A stretch of DNA of 62,867 nt. Origin: Paenibacillus sp. (GTDB taxonomy: Bacteria > Bacillota > Bacilli > Paenibacillales > YIM-B00363). A program made the translations under genes and the position numbers. Positions 32,999 through 41,742 of the stretch are shown piece by piece. Location: NCBI GenBank assembly GCA_031181325.1, contig JAPSKX010000004.1, forward strand, positions 1-62,867, read 5' to 3'. Position 1 is the first letter of the stretch. Each line of letters starts with the position of its first letter. Under the pieces are notes generated by a model. That model did not search any database. It was not told the origin of the DNA and worked only from the letters and a program-made list of their open reading frames with translations.

Positions 32999-34561
32999 AT
33001 GAAAGGCAAGACATTATCGAGTTCCATCTTGGCTGCGGCGATGCTGGGCAGCCTGCTGGCCGGCTGTACAGGTTCCAATGAAGAGAGCGCGCCGTCCGGC
33101 GATCCGGCGGCGACGACGACCGACGGCGGCGTTGATATTTCCAAAGAGGTGAAGCTCGTTTATTACCTGTGGGGTTCCGAAGGCGTCGCCAACAAAGATA
33201 TTTTGGCGGAAATCAATAAGCTGCTGAAGCGCGACATCAATGCGACGCTGGAAATCAAGTATATCGATTGGCCGGACGTCGCTACGAAATATCCGCTGCT
33301 GTTCGCTTCCGGCGAGCAATTCGATATGTCGCATGCGTCGCCGGGCGCCGCGGTATCGTACTTTTCGCTGGCCGAACAAGATGCCCTCGTCGATATTACG
33401 GACATGCTGGATAAGGTCGCTCCCAAACTGAAGGCCGAAATTCCGGAGGCGGTTTGGGCGGGGAACAAGGTCGACGACAAGATTTACGGCGTACCTTCCT
33501 TGTATAGCGAGTTTACGCCGACCGGTTACGTATACCGTCAAGACCTGCTGAAGAAATACGGCATGGAGAAGATCAGCACGATCGAAGAAATGGAACAATA
33601 CATGGACAACGTCGTGGCGAATGAATCGTTCACGCCGATCAACGGCAATGCGAACGACGCCTTCAACATGTACAGAATGTTGGTCGATACGACGGGAAAA
33701 TGGATTAACGCGCCGGGTATCTCGTTCGCGGAGCTGAATCTCGTTACGGATAGTCCGGAAAATTTTAAGAAAGTGATCCATCCGGCGTTCACGCAAGAAT
33801 TCGAAGACTGGGCCGTGAAGATGCGCGAATGGTCGGATAAAGGCTACTGGCCGAAGGATGTATTGTCCTCGCAGGTCGCCGGCGACGTGAACTTCCGAGC
33901 GGCGAACGCGGCCGGGTACCTGACGCACGCGCAGGATTGGATCGGCAAGTACGGCTCGGACGTGAAGGCGATGCCGGATGTGGAGACGGGCTTCTATACG
34001 TTCGCGGAAGCAAACCAGAAAATCAAACGGAAAATGGGCGTAGAGAACTCCACGGTCATCAGCGCGAACTCGAAAAATCCGGAACGCGCTCTGATGGCGA
34101 TCGAGAAGTTCATGACCGATCCGGAATACTATAACTTGATTCAGTACGGGATCGAAGGTCGTCAATACGTCATCGAAGACGGCATGAAGAAGACGCCGGC
34201 CGGATTCGACGACAAGAAGGACGGCGGCGGCTTCGCCGTATGGTCCTTGCGGAACGATAAGTACAACCTGCCGATGGATACGGAAAACCCGATCCGCAGC
34301 AGCTTGTACGAAGAATGGAACAAAGTCGCCATCAACGATCCGTACATGGGCTTCAGCTTCGATCCGAAGAACGTGACGACGGAAATCGCGGCGATCTCCA
34401 ACGTAAACTCTCAGCTCGGCATGCAGCTGATGCTCGGCAAGACGAGCAAAGATCCGAAGACGGCCGTAGCGGAATATAGAGAACAGTTGAAAGCTGCGGG
34501 CATCGACAAGGTGATCGCGGAAGTAGAAGCGCAGCTGGCCGATTTCGTACCGGTACAATAA
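32999..34561 (+). CDS. Oligosaccharide-binding lipoprotein of ABC importer (LplA-like)
   Basis: Extracellular binding lipoprotein, 520 aa. Signal: MKGKTLSSS, a hydrophobic run and lipobox LLAGC with Cys23. A Ser/Gly/Asp linker precedes the mature fold (VKLVYYLWGSEGVANKD, IEWP-like IKYIDWPDVATKY, YGVPSLYSEFTPTGYVYRQD, MTDPEYYNLIQYGIEGRQY). This larger SBP class usually binds extended oligosaccharides. It is followed by a 26-nt perfect palindrome which may stabilise its mRNA end relative to the downstream catabolic genes. Confidence 0.93.
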   Translation: MKGKTLSSSILAAAMLGSLLAGCTGSNEESAPSGDPAATTTDGGVDISKEVKLVYYLWGSEGVANKDILAEINKLLKRDINATLEIKYIDWPDVATKYPLLFASGEQFDMSHASPGAAVSYFSLAEQDALVDITDMLDKVAPKLKAEIPEAVWAGNKVDDKIYGVPSLYSEFTPTGYVYRQDLLKKYGMEKISTIEEMEQYMDNVVANESFTPINGNANDAFNMYRMLVDTTGKWINAPGISFAELNLVTDSPENFKKVIHPAFTQEFEDWAVKMREWSDKGYWPKDVLSSQVAGDVNFRAANAAGYLTHAQDWIGKYGSDVKAMPDVETGFYTFAEANQKIKRKMGVENSTVISANSKNPERALMAIEKFMTDPEYYNLIQYGIEGRQYVIEDGMKKTPAGFDDKKDGGGFAVWSLRNDKYNLPMDTENPIRSSLYEEWNKVAINDPYMGFSFDPKNVTTEIAAISNVNSQLGMQLMLGKTSKDPKTAVAEYREQLKAAGIDKVIAEVEAQLADFVPVQ

Positions 34562-34577
34562 TGTAAATAAACAAAGG

Positions 34578-34603
34578 AAGGGAGCTATGATCATAGCTCC
34601 CTT
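34578..34603 (+). terminator. Intercistronic palindrome between SBP and catabolic genes
   Basis: A perfect 26-nt palindrome with 13-bp arms (left arm AAGGGAGCTATGA) lies 17 bp after the SBP stop. It lacks a real T tract, so it more likely acts as a partial terminator or 3'-end stabiliser, giving more SBP than enzyme, as in maltose-type operons. Confidence 0.6.
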
Positions 34604-34642
34604 GTCTATGTATCCTATGTAAATTCTAAGGAGAGATCTTCC

Positions 34643-35689
34643 GTGAATACACATACTTATCGAGTCGCTTTCATCGGCTGCGGCCGACGCGCGCATGAAC
34701 ACGCGATCGGCGTACAGGACGATAACAGATGCGAAGTCGTCGGCCTGTCCGATATTTCGGCGGCCTCGGCGGAAACGCTGAAGGCCGAATTCGGTTTCCA
34801 AGCGAACGTCTACACCGATCACAAGGAGATGTTGGCGAAGGAGAAGCCCGACGTCGTGCTCGTATGCTTGTGGACGCCGCTGCATCTGCCGGTATTCCGC
34901 GATTGCGCGGAAGCCGGCGTCAAAGCCGTACTGTGCGAGAAGCCGATGTCGGCGACCTGGGGAGAATGCCAGGAGATAGGGCGGATCGCCGAGGAGACGG
35001 GCTGCCAGCTGACGTTCTCGCTGCAGCGCCGTTTCGCGGCGGGCAATCGAACCGTTCGGCGCTTGATCCGGGAAGGGCACATCGGCCAAATCCTTCGGAT
35101 GGATTTGTATTCCCCGCCGAACTTGCTCGATTGCGGCATTCATACGTTCGATCAGGCGATGAGCTTTATGGACGAGACGCCGGCGAAGTGGGTGCTCGGC
35201 GGGGTCGATACGACCGAAACGTATAACTGGTTCAACGTACCTTCGGAATGCGGCGCGTACGGGCATCTGGAGTTCGCGAACGGCGTTCACGCGAGTTTGT
35301 ATTCGGGCGCTATCGATACCTGGGAACCGACGGAGGATAAGACGAAAATTTGGGCCGGCGTTCGCGTGATCGGCACCGAAGGCTTTATCGAAGTCATGTG
35401 GGACGGGCAGATCGTCGGAGGCGTCAAATACGCGGACCCGACGTGGAAGCCGGAGATGGAGCTCTCCTCGATGCAGGATCAGATGAAAGGGTACGTCCGG
35501 CACTCGATCGATTGTTTGGCGAGCGGCGAAGAGCCTGAAGTTTCGCATCGGAAAGCGCTTCGCGCCTCCGAAATCATCTTCGCCTTCTATGAGTCGGTTC
35601 GCCGCAACGCGCGCGCGGAGCTGCCGATCGCCGGCTTTACGGACAGCCCGTTCATCTCCATGCTCGAGAACGGACAATTTACGAAATAA
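34643..35689 (+). CDS. Gfo/Idh/MocA-family oxidoreductase (1 of 4)
   Basis: NAD(P)-dependent sugar or polyol dehydrogenase, 348 aa. Rossmann start VAFIGCGRRAHEHAIGV, the family lysine in VLCEKPMSATW, and the substrate-site block DCGIHTFDQAMSF with Asp and His. It belongs to the LacI-controlled operon, after the SBP and before a TIM-barrel isomerase; oxidation at C3 of the imported sugar followed by isomerisation or elimination is a reasonable model. GTG start behind AAGGAGAG. Confidence 0.92.
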   Translation: MNTHTYRVAFIGCGRRAHEHAIGVQDDNRCEVVGLSDISAASAETLKAEFGFQANVYTDHKEMLAKEKPDVVLVCLWTPLHLPVFRDCAEAGVKAVLCEKPMSATWGECQEIGRIAEETGCQLTFSLQRRFAAGNRTVRRLIREGHIGQILRMDLYSPPNLLDCGIHTFDQAMSFMDETPAKWVLGGVDTTETYNWFNVPSECGAYGHLEFANGVHASLYSGAIDTWEPTEDKTKIWAGVRVIGTEGFIEVMWDGQIVGGVKYADPTWKPEMELSSMQDQMKGYVRHSIDCLASGEEPEVSHRKALRASEIIFAFYESVRRNARAELPIAGFTDSPFISMLENGQFTK

Positions 35690-35703
35690 GGAGCGTGCAA
35701 CTT

Positions 35704-36474
35704 ATGAAGTCGAGACCTAAGCTTGGTTTGATCGGAATCGTTCGAGAAGAAGCGAAGCAGGACTTCTGGGGGACGATGCAGCGCGTCGCCGAGATCGGGT
35801 ACGAAGGGATCGAAGGCGCAGGGGAGCTGCTGAACGGCGACGTGAAGGCGAACGTCGAGCGGTTTCGCGGATTGGGACTCCAAGTCGCGACGCACAGCGT
35901 GAACAAGGAGCAGCTCCGCGACGAGAAGCTGCTCGATCAAGTCATTCGGGAAGCCCATGCGCTGCAGACGAAGGACGTTACCTTCTGGTGGGACGTCGTC
36001 GACAACCGGGAGCAGCTGCTTCGAGATGCGGAATTGTACGATAAAGCGGGCGCTCGACTCGCGTCGGAGGGGCTCCGCTTCTGCTATCATAATCATGCTC
36101 ACGAGTTCACATATACCTTCAACGGCGTATATTCGTTGGACATTTTGGCGGAGCATACGGATCCGAAGCATCTATACTTCCGCATGGACGTCGCGTGGAT
36201 TACGATCGGCGGCGCCGATCCGGCGCACATCCTTCGCAAGATGGCGGGCCGCGTTCCGGCCATCCACTTGAAGGACGTCTATACGTTGGAGGAAGAAAGA
36301 AAGTGGACGGCGGTCGGGACGGGCGTCGTGAATATTAAAGAATCGATCGAAGCGGCGAAGGACATCGGCGTGGAATGGATGACGGTCGAGCAGGACGAGC
36401 TCCGCCATCTGACGGGCCTCGAGACGGCGACGGTCAGCTATCTGAACTTGAAAGAAATGGGCATGCTTCGGTAA
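35704..36474 (+). CDS. Sugar phosphate isomerase/epimerase, AP-endonuclease-2-like TIM barrel (1 of 3)
   Basis: TIM-barrel enzyme, 256 aa, of the xylose-isomerase-like class that binds a divalent metal and interconverts keto sugars; some relatives cleave 3-keto-glycosides. Metal-site blocks: IAEIGYEGIEGAGELL, FCYHNHAHEFTY, RMDVAWITIGGADP, RVPAIHLKDVY and MTVEQDEL. ATG 35704 has AAGGAG upstream and is preferred to GTG 35695. Its stop shares one base with the next start (TAATG), so it is coupled to the second oxidoreductase. Confidence 0.9.
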   Translation: MKSRPKLGLIGIVREEAKQDFWGTMQRVAEIGYEGIEGAGELLNGDVKANVERFRGLGLQVATHSVNKEQLRDEKLLDQVIREAHALQTKDVTFWWDVVDNREQLLRDAELYDKAGARLASEGLRFCYHNHAHEFTYTFNGVYSLDILAEHTDPKHLYFRMDVAWITIGGADPAHILRKMAGRVPAIHLKDVYTLEEERKWTAVGTGVVNIKESIEAAKDIGVEWMTVEQDELRHLTGLETATVSYLNLKEMGMLR

Positions 36475-37568
36475 TGGAGAAGATCAAGATCGGATTGGCG
36501 GGAGCGAGTTGGTTCGCGGACTTGTGGTATGTCCCGGTCTTATTGAAGCATCCGCATGTCGAGCTCGCCGCCGTCTGCAGCGCAGGCGGGGACAGCGCGA
36601 GACGGATGGCGGAGAAGTACGGCATCGCTTCGGCGTACGACTCATATAGCGACATGTTCGAACGGGCCGGCATCGACGGCGTATGCGTCGTAACGCCGAA
36701 CGACGTCCATGCGAGCATCGCGACGGCCGCCATGGAGCGAGGCATTCATGTCATCTGCGAGAAGCCGCTGGCCGCGACGATCGCCGACGCGGCCGCAATG
36801 GTGCGAACGGCGGAGCGGACGAAGATCGTGCACGGCGTAAACTTCACCTATCGCGAGCATCCCGGCGTCCGGAAGCTGAAGGCGATGGCGGAAGGCGGCG
36901 ACATCGGCAGCTTGCACTCGGGTATCTTCGAATATACAGGCGATTACGGCATCGCGGGTCCGCCCGGGTGGCGCGGCTCATCCTCCGTCGGCGGCGCGGG
37001 CGGCGTGTTGGGCGATTTAGGCTCGCATCTCATCGATCTGGCTCGATTCGTAACGGGAGAGCGACTTACGGAGACGGTCGCCGACGCACGATTCGCCCAT
37101 CGCGGTCAGTCGCCCGATTCGGCGGCGGACGCCGTCGTATTCCTCGGGCGGCACGAGCGGGGAGCCATCGGCTCGTTCCGCACAAGCTGGCTCGACCCCC
37201 AGGGCGCGAGAGGCCAGACGATCCGGATCGCCTTGATCGGCGACCTCGGGAAGCTGGACTTCGCCGCCAGCCACTTCGGGGCGAGTCTGACGTACGCGAA
37301 GACGGGGCAGCCCGCCGTCGCGATCGATCTAGCGTCCGAGGTCGAGGCATGGGACGAAGCCGTCGACGCGACGGAGGAACGCTTCCGGCCGTGGAGAGTC
37401 ACGGAGCGCAACGAGGTTTGGAAATGGATCGACCGAATCCGCGATCATAAGGCCGGGAGAGCGACGCCGCACGCCGACGCTCCTACGTTCTTGGACGGAT
37501 ACTACGTTCAAGCCGTCATGGAAGCCGTCATGAAGTCCGCGGAGCAGAAGCGATGGGCGGTCGTATAA
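36474..37568 (+). CDS. Gfo/Idh/MocA-family oxidoreductase (2 of 4)
   Basis: Dehydrogenase of 364 aa, last gene of the LacI-controlled operon. Rossmann start IGLAGASWFADLWYVPVL, family lysine in VICEKPLAATIADA, and GDLGSHLIDLARFVTGE with the catalytic-type Asp-His pair. It overlaps the isomerase stop by one base. With two oxidoreductases flanking an isomerase, one may oxidise and the other re-reduce the intermediate. Confidence 0.92.
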   Translation: MEKIKIGLAGASWFADLWYVPVLLKHPHVELAAVCSAGGDSARRMAEKYGIASAYDSYSDMFERAGIDGVCVVTPNDVHASIATAAMERGIHVICEKPLAATIADAAAMVRTAERTKIVHGVNFTYREHPGVRKLKAMAEGGDIGSLHSGIFEYTGDYGIAGPPGWRGSSSVGGAGGVLGDLGSHLIDLARFVTGERLTETVADARFAHRGQSPDSAADAVVFLGRHERGAIGSFRTSWLDPQGARGQTIRIALIGDLGKLDFAASHFGASLTYAKTGQPAVAIDLASEVEAWDEAVDATEERFRPWRVTERNEVWKWIDRIRDHKAGRATPHADAPTFLDGYYVQAVMEAVMKSAEQKRWAVV

Positions 37569-37654
37569 GGCCGTCGGCCGATCGGGGATCGCGAAGAAGG
37601 CCGATCGATCCGATCAAGCGGCATTCGGACGGCCGCCCCGTCGCGGCAGGATCA

Positions 37655-37692
37655 AGAAGGCGGCCCCGTGCCCGGGGACGCCTTCTTTCCTT
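37655..37692 (+). terminator. Terminator of the LacI-controlled operon
   Basis: AGAAGGCG (37655-37662) pairs with CGCCTTCT (37679-37686), continuing inward as CCCC/GGGG after a mismatch, then TTCCTT. Confidence 0.75.
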
Positions 37693-37785
37693 ATATCATC
37701 AAGGAAATCCAGTTGATCGCGTCATTCGTATGCAGATCGCACGGGTATAGATCAAGTACATCCAGATGAAGTGCGGTTCCCTCCA

Positions 37786-37814
37786 TTGTCTTGCGCGCGC
37801 GTTATCGGGATAAT
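37786..37814 (+). promoter_or_regulatory. Promoter of the second oxidoreductase/isomerase operon
   Basis: TTGTCT (37786-37791), 17-bp spacer and GATAAT (37809-37814), 38 bp before the ATG. No GAAACGTTTC site is present here, so this unit is controlled separately, presumably by its own AraC protein. Confidence 0.6.
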
Positions 37815-37852
37815 GAGAGCAGAAACATCAATTCCATCTAGGGGATGAGACG

Positions 37853-38965
37853 ATGCGCAGGATGAAGGTCGGAGTCGTCGGAGCAGGCGTGATCAGCGAC
37901 ATTTACTTGAAGACGTGCACCGAGACGTTCCGACATATTTTGGAGATCGCGGCGATCGCGGACAGCGTCGAAGAGCTGGCGCGCAGGCGCGCGTCGGAGT
38001 ACGGAATCCCGAAGGTATGCACCCTGGACGAGATGCTGGCGGACCCGGAGATCGATATCGTGCTCAATCTGACGAGTCCGGCGGCGCATGCGCCGATCAA
38101 CTTGAAAGCGCTCCACGCCGGGAAGCATGTGTACGCCGAGAAGCCGTTCGCCTTGTCCGAGAAGGACGCCGACGAGGTGTTGGCGCTGGCGAAGTCCAAG
38201 GGCTTGTACGTCGGATGCGCTCCCGACACGATGCTCGGCGCCGGCGTCCAGACGTGCATCAAGCTCATCCAGGACGGCTGGATCGGCCGGCCGTACGCGG
38301 CGAACGCCGTCATCGTCATGGGCAATTCGAGCGGAGGCATGCATCCGAATTTCCGCAATTTCTTTAAGCTCGGCGGCGATCCGCTGTTCGATATGGGTCC
38401 TTATTATTTGACGGCGATGCTGACGATGCTGGGACCGGTTCGCCGGGTGTCCGGGTCGGCGCAGCAGCTGAACCGGGAAATCACGGTCGCGAATCCGAAG
38501 TCGCCGGCGTACGGCCAGACGGTGCCGGTCGAAGCGCCGACGAACGTCTCCGCCGTGCTCGACTTCCATTCCGGCGCCGTAGGCACGTTCCAAGCGGCCA
38601 AGGAGAGCTTCGGCTACTTGCCGCGGATGGAGATCTACGGGACGGAAGGCAATCTTACCGTGCCGGACCCGAACTTCTTCGGCGGGACGATCAAGCTGCA
38701 GCTGGCGAACGGGGAGACGAAGGAGATGCCGTACTCGCATCCGTTCGCGGAGAACAGCCGGGGCATCGGCGTGGCGGATATGGCGTACGCGATCCAATCG
38801 GGACGACCGAACCGCGCGAACGGCGACATCGCCCGGCATTTGCTCGAGCTGTCGTTCGCGATCTTCGAATCTTCCGCCTCCGAGAAGCACGTGCATTTGA
38901 ACACGACGTTCGCCCCCGTCGCGCCGATGCCTCTCGGGCTGAGGTTCGATGCGCTGGACGCGTGA
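37853..38965 (+). CDS. Gfo/Idh/MocA-family oxidoreductase (3 of 4)
   Basis: Dehydrogenase of 370 aa. Rossmann start VGVVGAGVISDIYL; family lysine in VYAEKPFALSEKDADEV; substrate-site block FDMGPYYLTAMLTMLGPV, where Tyr stands in the place where the others have His, as in glucose-fructose-oxidoreductase-like members. It leads an operon with isomerase, AraC, another oxidoreductase, isomerase and MATE genes, different in control from the LacI unit. Confidence 0.92.
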   Translation: MRRMKVGVVGAGVISDIYLKTCTETFRHILEIAAIADSVEELARRRASEYGIPKVCTLDEMLADPEIDIVLNLTSPAAHAPINLKALHAGKHVYAEKPFALSEKDADEVLALAKSKGLYVGCAPDTMLGAGVQTCIKLIQDGWIGRPYAANAVIVMGNSSGGMHPNFRNFFKLGGDPLFDMGPYYLTAMLTMLGPVRRVSGSAQQLNREITVANPKSPAYGQTVPVEAPTNVSAVLDFHSGAVGTFQAAKESFGYLPRMEIYGTEGNLTVPDPNFFGGTIKLQLANGETKEMPYSHPFAENSRGIGVADMAYAIQSGRPNRANGDIARHLLELSFAIFESSASEKHVHLNTTFAPVAPMPLGLRFDALDA

Positions 38966-39004
38966 CCATCTTCCGAATCCATTCTCGAAAAGAGAGGTGC
39001 TTCC

Positions 39005-39760
39005 ATGAAGAAATTCCCGATAGGAGTACAACCGTATACGATTCGCGAGGCGCTGGCGAAGGATTATGTCGGAGCGCTGACCCGCGTCGCGGAGATCGGG
39101 TATAAGGGCATCGAGATCGGACCGCCGCCCGAAGGGATGAGCGTCGACAGCCAGAAGCAGCTGCTGGACCGACTCGGCCTCTACGTCGTCGGGTGCCATG
39201 CTGGCTTCGACACGTTCGACTTCGACGTCGACCGCTTGGCGGATTATCTGGAGCAGGTGGACGGAGGAAGGTACGTCGCGATTTCGCTGCGCTTCGCTTC
39301 GAAAGAAGAAGTGCTGGAGAAGGCGAAGCGGATGAACGAGATCGGCGAGCGGTTCCGAAAGCGCGGCGTCACGTTCCTATACCATAACCACGATTGGGAG
39401 TTCGCGAAGTTCGACGGTGCGTACGCGCTCGACCTGCTGCTCGAGCATACCGATCCGGCGCTCGTCATGACGGAGCTCGATACGTATTGGATCGCGAAGG
39501 GAGGAGAAGATCCGGCCGGCTACTTGCGGAAGCTGCAAGGACGGGCGCCGCGGCTGCATCTGAAGGACATGGAGGCCGGGGAGGAGCGGTTCTTCGCGGA
39601 GGTCGGCGAAGGGGTCCTTGACTTCGAAGGCATCGCCGGAGTCGCGGAAGAGATCGGCGTCGAATGGATGGTCGTCGAGCAAGACGCCGGCCGGCGCGAT
39701 CCGTTCGAGAGCCTGCGCCTCTCGTACGAGAACTTGAAGGGAATGGGCTTCATGGCGTGA
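39005..39760 (+). CDS. Sugar phosphate isomerase/epimerase TIM barrel (2 of 3)
   Basis: Xylose-isomerase-like TIM barrel of 251 aa. Blocks: VAEIGYKGIEIGPPPEGMS, FLYHNHDWEFAKFDG, MTELDTYWIAKGGEDP, RAPRLHLKDMEAG and WMVVEQDAGRRDP, supplying the Glu/Asp/His metal site. GAGAGG is upstream of ATG 39005. Its stop TGA overlaps the GTG start of the AraC gene, so regulator and enzyme are translationally coupled. Confidence 0.9.
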   Translation: MKKFPIGVQPYTIREALAKDYVGALTRVAEIGYKGIEIGPPPEGMSVDSQKQLLDRLGLYVVGCHAGFDTFDFDVDRLADYLEQVDGGRYVAISLRFASKEEVLEKAKRMNEIGERFRKRGVTFLYHNHDWEFAKFDGAYALDLLLEHTDPALVMTELDTYWIAKGGEDPAGYLRKLQGRAPRLHLKDMEAGEERFFAEVGEGVLDFEGIAGVAEEIGVEWMVVEQDAGRRDPFESLRLSYENLKGMGFMA

Positions 39761-40653
39761 GCGCGCGGGGCTTCCCGACGATTCATCTCGCCGGAGACAT
39801 CACGAAGAAGCCGGGAACGGGACTCGGTCCCCGGACGATCGACGATTACGAGCTGCTGTACTTCACTTCCGGGACGAAGGGCGTCTATGCGATCGAAGGC
39901 GAGACGGTGCCGCTGGACGTCCCCTGCTTTATCGTGTGCCGCCCGGGGGAACGCCACGAGTATATTTACGATCGCGACGTCGCCTCGCGGCATCTGTTTC
40001 TTCATTTCGGCTTCGAGGACGCGCCGGAGGCGAAGCCGAGGCTTCCGTTCCTGGAAGTCGGGGGGATCTGCCGCATCCCTTCGGATAATGAGCTGCTTAT
40101 CGGGATGATGAAGCAATTGATATACTTGTCCTACGCGGTGACGGAGGGGGGACAGGAACGGTCCGGCGCGCTCCTGCTCGCCCTGCTGCTCGAGCTGAAC
40201 GGAGAGCTTGCGTCGCCGAAGCCGGGGACCGGGGCGGCGATGCCGCCTCAAGTCGTGCGGGCGATTCAGACGATGGAGAACCATCTGCACGAGCCGCTGA
40301 AGGTGGAAGCGATCGCGCGCAAGGTCGGCTGGTCGCACGAGCATCTCTCGCGAAGCTTCGCGAAGCATACGGGCCGGACGCCGCGGGAGATGCTGCTGCA
40401 GCTGCGCATCGAGCGCGCGTGTCAGCTGCTCATGGACGAGGGGCGCTCGGTCAAGCAGGTGGCTTACGAGGTAGGCTTCGCGGACGAAAATTATTTCAGC
40501 CGCATGTTCAAGGAAGTCAAAGGAACGACGGCGACCGCGTACCGGAAGCGGTACGCGAATCCGCTGTACCGGGATTTGGCGCCGATCTACGCGGCGGATT
40601 CCCGATACCCGATCAATCGCGTATTTCTATTCCCCGGAAGAACGAAATCGTAG
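39757..40653 (+). CDS. AraC-family regulator with cupin sensor
   Basis: Regulator of 298 aa: an N-terminal cupin-type sugar-sensing domain (YELLYFTSGTKGVYAIEGET, CRPGERHEYIYDRD) and a C-terminal pair of helix-turn-helices (EAIARKVGWSHEHLSRSFAK and VKQVAYEVGFADENYFSRMF). The GTG start at 39757 overlaps the stop of the isomerase. Located in mid-operon, it most likely activates this oxidoreductase/isomerase/MATE unit in response to a sugar. Confidence 0.9.
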   Translation: MSARGFPTIHLAGDITKKPGTGLGPRTIDDYELLYFTSGTKGVYAIEGETVPLDVPCFIVCRPGERHEYIYDRDVASRHLFLHFGFEDAPEAKPRLPFLEVGGICRIPSDNELLIGMMKQLIYLSYAVTEGGQERSGALLLALLLELNGELASPKPGTGAAMPPQVVRAIQTMENHLHEPLKVEAIARKVGWSHEHLSRSFAKHTGRTPREMLLQLRIERACQLLMDEGRSVKQVAYEVGFADENYFSRMFKEVKGTTATAYRKRYANPLYRDLAPIYAADSRYPINRVFLFPGRTKS

Positions 40654-40671
40654 ACGAGGAGGAAGCGCACC

Positions 40672-41742
40672 ATGAGTAGAATCATTCGGGCGGGCTTGGT
40701 CGGCTTCGGCTTCGCCGGACGTACGTTCCACGCGCCCGTCATTACGGCCGCGGAAGGCATCGAATTGGCGGCCGTCGTCCAGCGCACCGGCGACGAGGCC
40801 GCCGTTCGGTATCCGAACGCCCGCTTGTATCGCGAGACGAAGGCATTGCTCGCCGACCCGACCATCGATCTGGTCGTGGCGGCGACGCCGAGCGGGGACC
40901 ATTATCGACTGGCGAAGGAGGCGCTGCTGGCCGGCAAGCACGTCGTGGTGGAGAAGCCGTTCACCGTGACGTCGGCGGAGGCGGACGAGCTGATCGCGCT
41001 CGCGAAGAACGCCGGCTTGGTGCTGAGCGTCTACCATAACCGCCGGTGGGACGGGGATTTCCTCACGATCTCGAAGCTCCTGCAAGAGGGAGCGCTCGGG
41101 ACAATCGTCGAAGCGGAATTTTGCTGGGACCGCTATCGCCCGCACGCCGGGGCCGGCTGGCGGAACGCCGACGAGCCCGGGGCCGGCACGTTCTATGACC
41201 TCGGCGTCCACTTCCTCGATCAAGCGCTCACCCTGTTCGGTCGTCCGAGCGCGATCCGGGCGGACTTGCGCAAGACGCGGCCGGGCGCCAACGCGACGGA
41301 CGCGTTCGACGTCGCATTGAGTTACGGGAGTTCCAGGAATCTATCGGTGCGGTTGAAGTCGTCGCTGCACGCGATGAAGTCCGGTCCCAGGTACGTCCTG
41401 CACGGCACCCGAGGGACGTTCGTGAAATACGGGGAGGACCCGCAGGAGCAAGCGCTGAAGGCCGGGGCTGCCGGCCGGGAGCCCGGCTGGGGGCAAGAGC
41501 CGCCCGAGTCGTGGGGGGAGCTGACCGCGGATTGGGGCGGTCTTCGAGTGACCGGGAAGGTGGAGACGCTGCCCGGCCGGTATGCCGCCTATTACGAGAA
41601 CGTCGCCGCGGCGATTCGCGGGACCGAACCGCTGCAGGTGCGGCCGGAGCAGGCTCGCCTCGCGATCCGGCTCATCGAGCTGGGCATAAGAAGCGACCGG
41701 GAGAAACGGACATTGGAAGTAGATAAGGAGGAAGGCGAATGA
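40672..41742 (+). CDS. Gfo/Idh/MocA-family oxidoreductase (4 of 4)
   Basis: Dehydrogenase of 356 aa, closest in style to the YdgJ/scyllo-inositol-dehydrogenase group: AGLVGFGFAGRTFHAPVI at the N-terminus, VVEKPFTVTSAEADEL with the family lysine, NRRWDGDFLTI, and FYDLGVHFLDQALTLFG carrying the Asp-His pair. Its TGA overlaps the ATG of the next isomerase (ATGA). Substrate probably an inositol-like or keto sugar; inference from subgroup only. Confidence 0.92.
   Translation: MSRIIRAGLVGFGFAGRTFHAPVITAAEGIELAAVVQRTGDEAAVRYPNARLYRETKALLADPTIDLVVAATPSGDHYRLAKEALLAGKHVVVEKPFTVTSAEADELIALAKNAGLVLSVYHNRRWDGDFLTISKLLQEGALGTIVEAEFCWDRYRPHAGAGWRNADEPGAGTFYDLGVHFLDQALTLFGRPSAIRADLRKTRPGANATDAFDVALSYGSSRNLSVRLKSSLHAMKSGPRYVLHGTRGTFVKYGEDPQEQALKAGAAGREPGWGQEPPESWGELTADWGGLRVTGKVETLPGRYAAYYENVAAAIRGTEPLQVRPEQARLAIRLIELGIRSDREKRTLEVDKEEGE

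Noticed and set aside
33014-35677. Very long open frame of 887 codons on the minus strand
   Set aside because: It lies wholly opposite clear SBP and oxidoreductase genes, is Arg/His-rich as antisense of GC-biased codons gives, has no ribosome site, and matches no family.
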